From Chthoniobacterales bacterium (GTDB taxonomy: Bacteria; Verrucomicrobiota; Verrucomicrobiia; Chthoniobacterales; JAATET01), in the NCBI GenBank assembly GCA_015655545.1, contig JAATET010000119.1:1-50756 (forward strand): a stretch of 50,756 nt of DNA, in the 5' to 3' direction. The notes under the pieces are model-generated. The model was not told the DNA's origin, did not search any database, and saw nothing but the letters and a program-made list of their open reading frames with translations. Shown in pieces: positions 9,339 to 17,475 of the stretch. Numbering within the stretch: position 1 is the stretch's first letter; each line of letters begins with the position of its first letter. Made by a program: the position numbers and the translations under genes.

Positions 9339-9437
9339 CCGCTGCCGGCTGAGGTGGACCGTCGGGCAGAATTAAAAGGACGGTATGAATCGCGGGAAGC
9401 CGGGCGGTGGGATTTGTAATGTGCCTTGCCGACCGCG

Positions 9438-10523
9438 TCATGCGTGGCGGGATTTTTTCGCTGCACTGCGCAGGCGCCGCTGGAGGAGCGCCAGTACGGC
9501 GGCTTCCTCCGGACGCAGGGCGGCCAGGGAACGAATTTTTTCCCGCGCGCGCTCTTCAGCGACAAGAGCGAGTGTGCCGTCGAGATAGGCGTCGAAAACC
9601 TCGGGGTGAATGTAGCATTTACGACAGATGGCCGCGGTGTTGCCGAGTTGCGCCGCCGTCTGCTCGATGGCAGCGAGGATGTTTCGCTTCGCCTGCGCCT
9701 CACTGTCGAACTTCTCCATCTCGCGCAGCGAGGCTGCGGCGAGCACCGTGCCCGCCCATGTGCGAAAATCTTTTGCCGTAAAATCCGCGCCTGTGATTTC
9801 GCGCAGGTAGGCATTTACGTCGCCGGACTCCACATCCCGCACGCCGTCCTCGGCCTCAAATTGGAAAAGCCTTTGCCCGGGCAGCTCTTGAAGCCGCCGG
9901 ATAACACCGGCGAGCCTGCGGTCCGTGACCCGGATCGAATGGTTTTTTCCGGCTTTCCCACGAAATCGAAACCGCATCGTTGCGCCACGCACGGCGACGT
10001 GGCGGTCGCGCATGGTGCTCAGGCCGAATGAGCCATTGCTGCGGACATATTCCTCGTTTCCGACGCGGATGAGCGTGCTTTCAAGAAGACTCACGATGGT
10101 TGCGAGAACTTTTTCGCGGCTTAGCGCATGGCGCCCGAGGTCGCGGGCGACGCGGCGACGGATGCGCGGAAGCATGCGGGCGAATGCGAGGACATGCTCG
10201 TATTTGGAACTGTCTCGAACTTCGCGCCATCTGGGGTGGTAGCGGTATTGACGGCGGCCGCGCACATCGATTCCGACCGCCTGGAGATGGCCGTTTTCGC
10301 TGGCGCTGATGCGCACGTCCGTCCATGCCGGGGGAATCGCTAGGGCTCTTATCCTTGCGAGGGCACGAGCCTTTTTCACGGGACGTCCCTTCGCATCCAT
10401 GTAACGGAATGTCCCATTCGCACCGGCGCGGTGGATCGTCAGGTCGTCTTTGGAAACGTAGGTCAGACCCGCTTCGCGCGCCGCGACCGCAGGTTCGGGA
10501 AGCGCGGAGTTTTCATCTTTCAC
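9438..10523 (-). CDS. type IB DNA topoisomerase
   Basis: Relaxes supercoils through a 3'-phosphotyrosine intermediate. I start it at the GTG at 10523 (VKDENSALPEPAV), giving 361 residues, the usual size for bacterial and poxvirus-like enzymes. The open frame runs on upstream to 11243, but that part is antisense to other genes. Visible motifs are GTFRYMDAKGRPV, IPPAWTDVRISA, STLIRVGNEEYVRSNGSFGL with the first catalytic Arg, FRFRGKAGKNHSI with the catalytic Lys, KDFRTWAGT with the second Arg, and LGNTAAICRKCYIHPEV with the nucleophilic Tyr. All catalytic residues are present, so it should be active. Confidence 0.93.
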   Translation of the reverse strand: MKDENSALPEPAVAAREAGLTYVSKDDLTIHRAGANGTFRYMDAKGRPVKKARALARIRALAIPPAWTDVRISASENGHLQAVGIDVRGRRQYRYHPRWREVRDSSKYEHVLAFARMLPRIRRRVARDLGRHALSREKVLATIVSLLESTLIRVGNEEYVRSNGSFGLSTMRDRHVAVRGATMRFRFRGKAGKNHSIRVTDRRLAGVIRRLQELPGQRLFQFEAEDGVRDVESGDVNAYLREITGADFTAKDFRTWAGTVLAAASLREMEKFDSEAQAKRNILAAIEQTAAQLGNTAAICRKCYIHPEVFDAYLDGTLALVAEERAREKIRSLAALRPEEAAVLALLQRRLRSAAKKSRHA

Positions 10524-10645
10524 AACCGGGAATCGCAGGACGCCTCCACCTTCGGCGTATCGCTTTGATTTCTGGAAACATGGAACTCTGGAGTCCGCCA
10601 CCGGACACAGCCATCGTCCCGTCCAATTTCGAACACTTCTTCGCC

Positions 10646-11011
10646 ATGAAACAGAAATCCGTGACGAATCGAGTGGAGGCAGGTGGCGCCGGAATCGGCG
10701 AAGTGAGCGATCCGATGATCGCGCGGCGCGCGCGGGATCTTGCGGCCGCTGATGGACGCGACGAAAGCAATGAGGCGGACATGAGGGAGGCGCGCCTCGA
10801 GCTGGCGGGCCGTGACGAGGCGGCGATGGCCGTCGAGGATACCCTTGCGGAGGGCGAGCGCGCCGATGCTGGCGTCGCGCCTGCGGACACCGGCTCGCGC
10901 GCGCCCCGGCTCGAAATGGACGACGAGAACAATCTCGCGGCCGAGGAAGTCGAGGAAGGTATCGACGAGGCTGATCTCGACACGCGCAAGCAGTCCTCAC
11001 CCCGGGTCTGA
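10646..11011 (+). CDS. small acidic protein, conserved hypothetical
   Basis: A 121-residue protein starting MKQKSVTNRVEAGGAGIGEV, then MIARRARDLAAADGRDESNE and MREARLELAG, a helical block resembling the short DUF2934-type motif. The C-terminal half is strongly acidic and low in complexity (LEMDDENNLAAEEVEEGIDE). I have the impression of similar proteins in Verrucomicrobiota and Acidobacteriota with no known function. The frame is open further upstream to 10325, but that part is antisense to the topoisomerase. It is divergent from the topoisomerase and lies 52 bases before the YihY gene, so it may be cotranscribed with the latter. Confidence 0.6.
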   Translation: MKQKSVTNRVEAGGAGIGEVSDPMIARRARDLAAADGRDESNEADMREARLELAGRDEAAMAVEDTLAEGERADAGVAPADTGSRAPRLEMDDENNLAAEEVEEGIDEADLDTRKQSSPRV

Positions 11012-11063
11012 CGCCCATCCTTTTCCGAGATCCACGGCCTTCGACCCGATCCATATAAGCGCG

Positions 11064-11948
11064 ATGAATTCGCGGAAAATGAGCGCCTTTTCGCTTTTCA
11101 AACAAACGGTGCGCGAATGGAGCGCGGACAACGTGCCAACGCTCGGGGCGGCTCTCGCCTATTACACCGTTTTTTCGCTCGCTCCGCTGCTCGTCATTTC
11201 CATCGCGATTGCCGGCTTCGTGTTCGGCGGGGATGCAGCCCAAGGGCGAATTTTCGAGGAATTGCGCAGGCTAGTCGGCGATCAGGGCGGCCTCGCGATG
11301 CAGGACGTGGTGCGAAGCGCCGCCTCGCAGCCGAGGACCGGGGTGCTATCGGCAATCGCCGGAATAATCGCCCTCTTGATCGGCGCTTCGGGCGTCTTCG
11401 GCCAGCTTCAGGCAAGTCTCAACATCATCTGGGGTGTGGCTCCGCGGCCGGGACGGGGAATCGCGGGCGTCGTCAAAGATCGCATTCTTTCCTTCAGCTT
11501 CATTCTGGTCGTGGGATTCCTTCTTCTCGTCTCGCTGCTTCTCTCGGCCGCGATCACGTTCTGTGCGCAGTGGGTCGGAGGGATCGCCCCCGGCGTCGAA
11601 TTTCTTGCGCACGCATCGGATATCATTCTCTCGCTGGCGATCACGACGACGCTTTTCGCGCTGATCTTCAAATTCCTTCCCGACGCCCGCATCGCTTGGA
11701 GAGATGTATGGATCGGCGCGCTGTTGACAGCCGTCCTGTTCTCAGCCGGAAAGTTCGCGCTTGGTTTCTATCTCGGCATGAGCAGCGTCGGCTCGTCATT
11801 TGGCGCCGCCGGGTCGTTGATCGTGCTGCTCTTGTGGATCTATTACTCCGCGCAAATCCTGTTTTTCGGAGCGGAGTTCACGCAGGTGTGGGCAAACCGC
11901 CGAGGCTCCCACATCAAGCCGGCGCGGGATGCAGCGTTCGTGGATTAG
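11064..11948 (+). CDS. YihY/BrkB-family inner membrane protein
   Basis: A 294-residue integral membrane protein of the YihY/UPF0761 family (once misannotated as ribonuclease BN). The N-terminus has the signature VREWSADNVPTLGAALAYYT followed by VFSLAPLLVISIAI. Six membrane segments follow, with RILSFSFILVVGFLLLVSLL, IAWRDVWIGALLTAVLF and LGFYLGMSSVGSSFGAAGSL near the end. Function is unproven; a transport or envelope role has been suggested for homologues. The ATG at 11064 precedes the first family residues by about 10 codons; 11079 is an alternative. Confidence 0.93.
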   Translation: MNSRKMSAFSLFKQTVREWSADNVPTLGAALAYYTVFSLAPLLVISIAIAGFVFGGDAAQGRIFEELRRLVGDQGGLAMQDVVRSAASQPRTGVLSAIAGIIALLIGASGVFGQLQASLNIIWGVAPRPGRGIAGVVKDRILSFSFILVVGFLLLVSLLLSAAITFCAQWVGGIAPGVEFLAHASDIILSLAITTTLFALIFKFLPDARIAWRDVWIGALLTAVLFSAGKFALGFYLGMSSVGSSFGAAGSLIVLLLWIYYSAQILFFGAEFTQVWANRRGSHIKPARDAAFVD

Positions 11949-12032
11949 AATGCGCGTGTTGACGGAATCGATCGTGCCTGCCGCTTCAGCGGAGATGGAT
12001 TCGTCCACGGCCTTCCGGAAGACCTCGACTGC
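11946..12032 (-). pseudogene. remnant of a DUF2383 (PA2169-type) ferritin-like gene
   Basis: The minus strand here reads AVEVFRKAVDESISAEAAGT followed by IDSVNTRIL, closely matching the C-terminal helix of the complete protein at 25042-25470 (HAVEMFRKAVAESVSAEAAS, TIDSIATRIL). Only about 29 codons survive. No start, no front half and no natural end are present, and its 3' end abuts the stop codon of the YihY gene. It is a fragment of a second copy or of a deleted paralogue. Confidence 0.75.
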
Positions 12033-12186
12033 GTAGATGCTGATTGTCGCTGCTTAGCGTTCACATAACTCAACCAAGAAGGATAGTGAGGCCCGCCGGC
12101 TTGCGGATGTTCTCAAAGACAAACTCGTAGTAAACGTGCGTCGCAGACGGAACCATCTGCGGCACACGTTTTGTAGATTCGAGCCT

Positions 12187-12546
12187 TTAAGGCGTAGCTG
12201 CGGGAGCCGGTGTTGCAGAAGGTGCAGGTGAAGACCCCGTGTCAACGTTCCCATTCACTGTAGCATTCGTTCCTTGCGTTCCCACGGCCGCGGAGCCATT
12301 GCCGGTAAACCCAGGGCCTGTGGTGTTGGTTCCGGTCGTCGTTGTACTGCCGGTTCCCGCGTTTCCACTGGCCGTGCCGCCCATCGAATTCGTTCCGCCG
12401 GTTGCGGCTCCTGTGCCGGTATTGCCGCCGGCGGAGCCAGAGACGCCCGACGCAGAGGCTCCCGTCGTTCCGTTGCTTTGTGCCCACGCCCCGAATGAAA
12501 ATGCGAAGATAGATGCGATTGTCAGAAGTTTGGTTGTAATTTTCAT
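12187..12546 (-). CDS. secreted Gly/Thr/Ser-rich low-complexity protein
   Basis: A 119-residue protein with a clear Sec signal peptide (MKITTKLLTIASIFAFSFGA, cleavage probably after WAQ). The mature part is almost wholly Gly, Thr, Ser, Asn and Ala in irregular repeats such as GGTNSMGGTASGNAG, ending in a Pro/Ala-rich tail. No domain is recognisable. Such short secreted proteins are common in soil Verrucomicrobiota and their role is unknown. The signal peptide argues that this frame, and not the antisense one, is the real gene. Confidence 0.65.
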   Translation of the reverse strand: MKITTKLLTIASIFAFSFGAWAQSNGTTGASASGVSGSAGGNTGTGAATGGTNSMGGTASGNAGTGSTTTTGTNTTGPGFTGNGSAAVGTQGTNATVNGNVDTGSSPAPSATPAPAATP

Positions 12547-12747
12547 AACAGGAAGAATTCGGTCCGCTTGGGGCCACCGCTTTTAAGGGTTTGCCCCGAC
12601 ATTGACCACATGGCGGCTCACTCGAAACAACCCAATAGAATACCTCCGGCGGCCGACGGGCGTGCGAACTCGAAGACAAAACCCGATACCGCAATGGCCG
12701 CGATCAGTTCATCCCATGCCGCCGTCGGCGGCATTCACGAGGGTTCC

Positions 12748-13537
12748 ATGAGGAAATGGTGGGTCCGCCTCGGCTTCCGGCTCCTTGTGCTTTACGAAAA
12801 ACTCATCGCCAAATATTCGCCGCACGGAACGCGACCTTCATTCCCGCTCCGGAATTTCCGTGGGCCACCGGAATCGAGAGCCATTGGCACCACATCCGCA
12901 CGGAACTGGAGGAGGTTCTCCGCCGTCTCGAAGGCATCCCGAGTTTTCAGGACATTTCCGAGGATCAGCGCGCGCTCACGGCGGACTCGAAATGGAAGAC
13001 CTTCTTTCTCTACGGCTATGGATACCGAGCCGCGAACAACTGCAGCCGTTGTCCGGAAACGGAGCGCCTTCTCAAAACAATCCCGGCATGAAGACCGCGT
13101 TCTTTTCGATTCTCGAAGGTGGCAAGCATCTTCCCCACCACCGAGGTCCATTCAAAGGCGTCCTTCGTTATCATCTCGGTCTGATTATGCCCACGCCTCC
13201 CGAAACGTGCCGCATACGTGTCGGGCAGGACTACCGAAGCTGGGAGGAGGGCAAGTCTCTGATTTTCGACGACACCCACGACCACGAAGCGTGGAACGAT
13301 TCGACCCAACGGCGCGTCGTGCTCTTCGTCGATTTTGTGCGGCCACTTCCATTCCCACTCTCCGCCGTCAATCGACTGCTCATTTTTCTCATCGGAATTT
13401 CGCCCTTTGTTCAGGAAGCCAGACGCAACCAGGCCAACTGGGACGCCAGGTTCGAACAACTCATCAATGACGCCATGCCTCCCGTGCGCCAGCGCGACGG
13501 ATATGCGGGCGGCCTTTTTGTCCGCAGGAGTCAATGA
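12748..13537 (+). pseudogene. aspartyl/asparaginyl beta-hydroxylase-like (LpxO-type) gene with two one-base frame breaks
   Basis: A 2-oxoglutarate/Fe(II) dioxygenase-like protein spread over three frames. Piece 1: MRKWWVRLGFRLLVLYEKLI then AKYSPHG. Piece 2: NATFIPAPEFPWATGIESHW, through WKTFFLYGYGYRAANNCSRC, to ERLLKTIP. Piece 3: GMKTAFFSILEGGKHLPHHR, GPFKGVLRYHLGL, then FDDTHDHEAWNDSTQRRVVL. Restoring one G at 12826-12827 and one at 13085-13086 gives 263 residues with no leftover base. The iron ligands (His in LPHHRGPF, His in DDTHDHEAWN) and the Arg that binds 2-oxoglutarate (RRVVLF) are present. The membrane-anchored N-terminus resembles LpxO, which hydroxylates lipid A acyl chains; the true substrate here is not certain. 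Confidence 0.75.
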
Positions 13538-15054
13538 TGCGCCTGTGCCGCGGCGGACTCCACGGTTTCAAGTCCGCTTTCCGCCGGTCCTGCCATGAGA
13601 TCGCCCGATGACGTAAACCGCGATCCATGGCATGGACAATCCCACGTCTTCTCGGCTCCATTCCATTTGACGATGCAGCCCATGTGGGGACACGTGGCGG
13701 ACAGGATCGTGCGCTTGCCGTGCTCGTCGCAATAGACGGCGCACTTTTTCCCATCAATGTTCACGATGGCGCCGGTGGTTCGCTTGACGTCCTCCAGCTT
13801 CGTTGTCGCCGCGAGGTGATCTTTGACGAAGCGGACGGGAAAATCCTTGTTCTCGCGCAGGTAATGCCAGAGCGCGGCGGGGCGCTTGCGACGGGGGTTG
13901 AATATCTCGGTCCACGGCTCCGGGTGTCCCGCGATCGCATCGCGAATCATCATCGCGGAAAACGTTCCAAGCGTGATGCCATTTCCCGAGAAACCCGTTG
14001 CGAGAAACTGCCGTTCCGCGATCTCGCCGATGAACGGCAGCCCGTCCGGAGTCTCGACGACCTGGCCGGACCAGCGATGTGTCGGCCTGGCTCCGCGGAT
14101 TTTTTGCCGCAGCAACTTTTCCAACTTCTCGTAGCAGCCTTCCGTGTCGGACTGCTGGCCTGTCTTGTGATCTTCGCCTCCGACAATCACGAGGCCGGCT
14201 CCGTCGTTTCTGCGATCGAAGCGCCAGTAATGGTAGGGAGAGTCGGTATCCCAAAAAAGAGCCTCGGGCATCGGCTCGATCTCCGCGCCGATCGCATAGG
14301 TCGAGTAGGAGGCAAGTTTGGTTTGAAAAAGCGCGGCGGCGAAAGTTCCCTTGGCGCCCTGGATGGGTACGTGAGTGGCCGCGACCAAGGTCCCATAGCG
14401 GATCGTCCCTTTGTCGCCTCGCAGGACGTGCTCATCCGCTTCCAGACCGCTCGCGGAGGTTTTTGAAAACACATGGCTTCCCTCTCCCGGGATCTCCTTG
14501 GCCAATGCCGCGAGATACCGCGTCGGGTGGAGCTTGGCTTGATTCGGAAATCGTACGGCGGGCCGCCCGAAAAAGGGATCGCTCTCGAGCAGGTGAGCCT
14601 CGAAGCCGAATTTCGTGGCGAGCAGCGCATCGTTCTCGAGGTCTGGAACTTCGACCGCCACATCCTTGTCCTCCGCAGCAAACAGGTAACCGGGCACCTC
14701 GCCCCAGGCGCACTCGATTCCGAGTTCTGTCGTCAAATCCCGGATTTGCTCGATGGCCAGTCGTCCCGCCTCCCAGAGCGCGCGCGCCGCATCTTCGCCG
14801 ACTTTCGAGGCCAGTTCGCTGAGGCGGGTGTCTGTCACTTGGGTCAGGTGAGCGGTGGTGTGGGCTGTTTCTCCGCCGCCTACGCCTTGTTGATCGATGA
14901 CCGCGACGCGGCATCCCGCCTGCTTGAGCAAATAGGCAGTCGTGATACCGGTGATGCCCGCGCCCACGACGAGCACGTCCACATCGTGGTCACCCTGCAG
15001 GACCGGAAATTCCTCGATGTGAAAATCGTCGTTCCAGAACGAATTCTTTTTCAT
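13531..15054 (-). CDS. FAD-dependent oxidoreductase with C-terminal Rieske [2Fe-2S] domain
   Basis: A 507-residue two-domain protein. Residues of about 25-400 form a DAO-type FAD domain: VDVLVVGAGITGITTAYLLK is the dinucleotide-binding fold, and FLATGFSGNGITLGTFSAMM lies near its end. A C-terminal Rieske domain has the ligand pairs CPHMGCIVKWNG and CPCHGSRF. This fusion is a known family (Rieske-tailed glycine/D-amino acid dehydrogenase-like) that often sits in stress-related clusters; its substrate is unknown. It begins 9 bases after the DJ-1/PfpI gene's stop codon on the same strand, so the two probably form an operon. Its 3' end overlaps the convergent hydroxylase-like gene by seven bases. 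Confidence 0.92.
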   Translation of the reverse strand: MKKNSFWNDDFHIEEFPVLQGDHDVDVLVVGAGITGITTAYLLKQAGCRVAVIDQQGVGGGETAHTTAHLTQVTDTRLSELASKVGEDAARALWEAGRLAIEQIRDLTTELGIECAWGEVPGYLFAAEDKDVAVEVPDLENDALLATKFGFEAHLLESDPFFGRPAVRFPNQAKLHPTRYLAALAKEIPGEGSHVFSKTSASGLEADEHVLRGDKGTIRYGTLVAATHVPIQGAKGTFAAALFQTKLASYSTYAIGAEIEPMPEALFWDTDSPYHYWRFDRRNDGAGLVIVGGEDHKTGQQSDTEGCYEKLEKLLRQKIRGARPTHRWSGQVVETPDGLPFIGEIAERQFLATGFSGNGITLGTFSAMMIRDAIAGHPEPWTEIFNPRRKRPAALWHYLRENKDFPVRFVKDHLAATTKLEDVKRTTGAIVNIDGKKCAVYCDEHGKRTILSATCPHMGCIVKWNGAEKTWDCPCHGSRFTSSGDLMAGPAESGLETVESAAAQAHH

Positions 15055-15063
15055 CGTGTTTCC

Positions 15064-15627
15064 TCAATGGACGGCCGCCGGGTGAATTCCCTCGGCGAAT
15101 TCCTCGATCATCTTGCGATTGAAGGCGGGGATGTCGTCGGGCTTTCGGCTGGTCACGAGGCCATTGTCCACCACGACCTCTTCGTCGACCCACTCGCCGC
15201 CCGCGTTTCGCACATCGGTCTGAATGGCTGGCCATGAGGTGACGCGGCGGCCTTCGACAATCCCGGCCTCGATAAGAACCCATGGTCCGTGGCAAATGGC
15301 CGCAATCGGCTTGCCGACCTCGGCGAAGCCCTTCGCGAATTCCACCGCCTCGGGCGTCGAGCGAAGGGCGTCGGGATTATAGAGGCCTCCGGGAATCATC
15401 AGTCCGTCGAAGTCCGCGGAATCGGCCTCATCCACCGTCAAGTCCACGTCCACGGGTGTGCCTTTCTCGGTGTGATTCATGCCCGTGATTTTTCCCGGTT
15501 TCAATGAAACGACTTTCACATCCGCTGACGCGGCTTTGAGCGCTTCCATCGGCCCCTCGAGTTCCACTTGCTCGAAACCGTCGGCTGCCAGAATTGCGAT
15601 TTTTTTATTCTGAAGTGTTGTATTCAT
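15064..15627 (-). CDS. DJ-1/PfpI-family protein (type 1 glutamine amidotransferase fold)
   Basis: A 187-residue protein of the PfpI/YhbO group. It reads KKIAILAADGFEQVELEGPM (with the conserved Glu of the DGFEQVE motif), DFDGLMIPGGLYNPDALRST, and the nucleophile elbow GKPIAAICHGPWVLIEAG with Cys followed by His. Homologues act as chaperones, deglycases or proteases against carbonyl and oxidative stress; which applies is debated. I chose the ATG at 15627. The open frame continues upstream into the uracil-DNA glycosylase remnant, which is unrelated and joined only by chance. Confidence 0.92.
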   Translation of the reverse strand: MNTTLQNKKIAILAADGFEQVELEGPMEALKAASADVKVVSLKPGKITGMNHTEKGTPVDVDLTVDEADSADFDGLMIPGGLYNPDALRSTPEAVEFAKGFAEVGKPIAAICHGPWVLIEAGIVEGRRVTSWPAIQTDVRNAGGEWVDEEVVVDNGLVTSRKPDDIPAFNRKMIEEFAEGIHPAAVH

Positions 15628-15795
15628 GGAATGAAGATTGGTGACTCGGTAGGGAATCGCTCGTCGCTGGGCATTCGGCCCTGCTCGATACCGTTTCTCG
15701 ACCTGTTTGCTCGCGGGAGGAGCGGTCGCGTGCACCAGTCCGTCGAGGCCGGCAAGCGACGAAAGCGAGCGGACCACCGGCCAGGCATGGCAGTT

Positions 15796-15996
15796 GGCGC
15801 TGTCCAGCATTCGCCCCGCAGGACCGACGAATGGTCGTCCCTGCAAATCCTTCTGATCCCCGCGCTGCTCGCCGACGAGCAGGATTTTGGCTTCGGCAGT
15901 TCCTTCGCCAAACACAACCTGTGTGGCGTGGCGGTAAAGCGGGCATGCCGTGTATTTCGCAGCCGCCCGGTGCAAAACTTGCAAGTCATCGCTCTG
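15796..15996 (-). pseudogene. remnant of a family 4/5 uracil-DNA glycosylase
   Basis: The minus strand reads SDDLQVLHRAAAKYTACPLY, then RHATQVVFGEG, KILLVGEQRGDQKDLQGRPF and VGPAGRMLD. This is the N-terminal third of the [4Fe-4S] uracil-DNA glycosylases that excise uracil from DNA. After GRMLD the similarity stops at about 15800, and none of the three frames downstream holds the rest, including the second pair of cluster cysteines and the HPSS motif. The first cluster cysteine appears replaced by Tyr (KYTACPLY), and GEQPGD reads GEQRGD. No good start codon is present. It is non-functional and lies between the DJ-1 gene and the divergent lexA-like gene. Confidence 0.8.
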
Positions 15997-16173
15997 GGGG
16001 GACTTGCGCCGATCGCCTCTCGGTGGGCCTCGCTTTCAGTTTCGCAACAGGGAGTTCGCTCTTCGCAATCCGTGAAGATGTTTGAAGTGCAGGTATTGGA
16101 CCGTTTTTGTCCGTGTGGACGGCGTAGCCTTGCGGAGTGTCTGAAATTTCTCTCGCGGCGGCTTCGGGCAGAG

Positions 16174-16195
16174 ATATCGTGATATATCACGATAT
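16174..16195. promoter_or_regulatory. perfect 22-bp palindrome across the lexA-like start codon, candidate operator
   Basis: The half-site ATATCGTGATA (16174-16184) is followed directly by its exact reverse complement TATCACGATAT (16185-16195). The last two bases are the first two of the ATG at 16194. A dimeric repressor bound here would block transcription or initiation of the mutagenesis operon, and the obvious ligand is the LexA-like protein it precedes. The half-site is unlike the GAAC/GTTC or CTG/CAG boxes known for other LexA groups. No second copy was found by eye in the window. Confidence 0.7.
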
Positions 16196-16835
16196 GAGAG
16201 CGGAACTCAGCCGGCAGCAAAAGCGCATCCTGGAGGCGGTGGCGTGGTTTGAAGACCGGCGGGAGCCCGCACTTGTTCCCGGCCTGCTCGTGCGATTGAA
16301 ACTGGCCGCGGAAAGCAGCCTCACGCCCACCCTGAAAATTTTGGAAAGAAAAGGCATGGCAATGATTTCCGGTGGCGGGGCCCAAGGCCGTCCGCGAGTG
16401 ATTCGCTTGACCGAGCAGGGGCGTCACACCGTTGGCAGAGGCGGCATTCCACTTCTGGGATCGATCCCGGCGGGACCTCTTGCGGAAGCAGTGAGCGATC
16501 CCGATGAATTCGTCGATCAAAGCGCCATGCTGCCGTGGCGGAAGGGGGATTTCCTGCTGCGGGTCAAAGGGGATTCGATGATCGGCGACGGCATTCTCGA
16601 CGGCGACAAGGTGCTGCTGCGGCCCGGCGTGGAATGCCAGCCCGGGGAAATCGCGGCCGTGCTCGTCGGCGACGCGCACGAAGCCACGCTCAAGCACATC
16701 ATTCCGATGCCGAAGGAAGGCAAGGTGCGATTGCGAGCGAGCAATCCCGGCTACCGCGACCTGATCGCGCCGGTCGAAGAGGTCAAAATCGCCGGTGTTT
16801 TCCGAGGACTGATCCGCGATGTCCGTTGTCCATGA
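16194..16835 (+). CDS. LexA-like self-cleaving repressor heading the mutagenesis cassette
   Basis: A 213-residue protein: an N-terminal winged-helix DNA-binding part (SRQQKRILEAVAWFED to IRLTEQGRH) and a C-terminal S24 protease fold. The cleavage site is the Ala-Gly in IPLLGSIPAGPLAEA. The catalytic Ser is in LLRVKGDSMIGDGILDGD and the Lys in ATLKHIIP. All parts for RecA-stimulated self-cleavage are present. The helix-turn-helix is divergent and possibly ArsR/PadR-like in sequence, in line with a new operator. An upstream GTG at 16137 would place the palindrome inside the coding region; the ATG at 16194 would make the message almost leaderless. The next gene starts 17 bases before this stop. 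Confidence 0.85.
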   Translation: MRAELSRQQKRILEAVAWFEDRREPALVPGLLVRLKLAAESSLTPTLKILERKGMAMISGGGAQGRPRVIRLTEQGRHTVGRGGIPLLGSIPAGPLAEAVSDPDEFVDQSAMLPWRKGDFLLRVKGDSMIGDGILDGDKVLLRPGVECQPGEIAAVLVGDAHEATLKHIIPMPKEGKVRLRASNPGYRDLIAPVEEVKIAGVFRGLIRDVRCP

Positions 16836-17475
16836 CAACAAGCTCGTAAAACTCGAGACGTTTCGCGCTCTGCGGGCAAAGCTTGCGCAGCAGCCTGCGG
16901 TAGTGCCGTCGGAATGCATACCAACGGGAGTGGCCGCTCTTGATGAAGCCGTGGGCGGCCTGCTCAAGGGGGCCGTCAGCGAGTTCTCAGGCTCGACCGG
17001 CCACGGGGCTTTGTTTTTCTCCGCGCTGTTGGAGACGGCTTGCCGTGAGCGATGGCACATCGGGCTCATCGATGCCGCGGATGAGTTCGAGCCCGCCGAC
17101 TGGGACGCTGCGGCGCTGCGCCGCCTGCTGTGGGTGCGCTGCACCGAGGCGAGAAAGGCGCTGCGCGCCGCGGACCTGCTCCTGCGCGACGGAAATCTTC
17201 CGCTGATCATCCTCGATTTTCAGGGCGTGCCCGCCGCGCAGCTTCGCGGCATCCCGACCAATGTGTGGCACCGCTTCCAGCGCGTGGTCGAGCAGTCGGG
17301 CGTCGCATTGGTCGCTCTCACCCGTCGGCCAATGGTCGAAGGCGCGCGCGTGCGCATGGAAGTCGAGGCGCCGCTGCATCTGGACGTCATGCGGATCAAG
17401 CGGCGCGATCTCGTCGCCCGCATGCCCGTGCGCGTTCGCCAGAAAACCCGCGAAGCCCTGCGGAGGATTGCGTGA
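16819..17475 (+). CDS. imuA: ImuA, RecA/SulA-like translesion accessory protein
   Basis: A 218-residue protein with a degenerate RecA-type core: PTGVAALDEAVGGLLKGAVS, then the Walker-A-like SEFSGSTGHGALFFSALLE, which lacks the canonical Lys-Thr. LIILDFQGVPAAQLRGIPTN and QSGVALVALTRRPMV are strands 4 and 5. ImuA works with ImuB and DnaE2 in error-prone synthesis across DNA lesions. Its position between a lexA-like gene and imuB fixes the assignment. It overlaps lexA by 17 bases and its TGA overlaps the imuB ATG by one base, indicating translational coupling. Confidence 0.88.
   Translation: MSVVHDNKLVKLETFRALRAKLAQQPAVVPSECIPTGVAALDEAVGGLLKGAVSEFSGSTGHGALFFSALLETACRERWHIGLIDAADEFEPADWDAAALRRLLWVRCTEARKALRAADLLLRDGNLPLIILDFQGVPAAQLRGIPTNVWHRFQRVVEQSGVALVALTRRPMVEGARVRMEVEAPLHLDVMRIKRRDLVARMPVRVRQKTREALRRIA

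Noticed and set aside
10524-11243. A 240-residue N-terminal extension of topoisomerase IB
   Set aside because: The extension is antisense to the acidic protein and YihY genes, is Arg-rich without structure, and the enzyme already has normal length from 10523.
15064-15984. A fusion of uracil-DNA glycosylase with DJ-1/PfpI
   Set aside because: The two pieces share a frame by chance. The glycosylase part ends abruptly, about 55 non-family residues follow, and DJ-1 has its own good ATG at 15627.
15624-17210. A 528-codon minus-strand frame across the lexA-imuA region
   Set aside because: It runs antisense to lexA and imuA and through the uracil-DNA glycosylase remnant in the wrong frame; no coherent domain.
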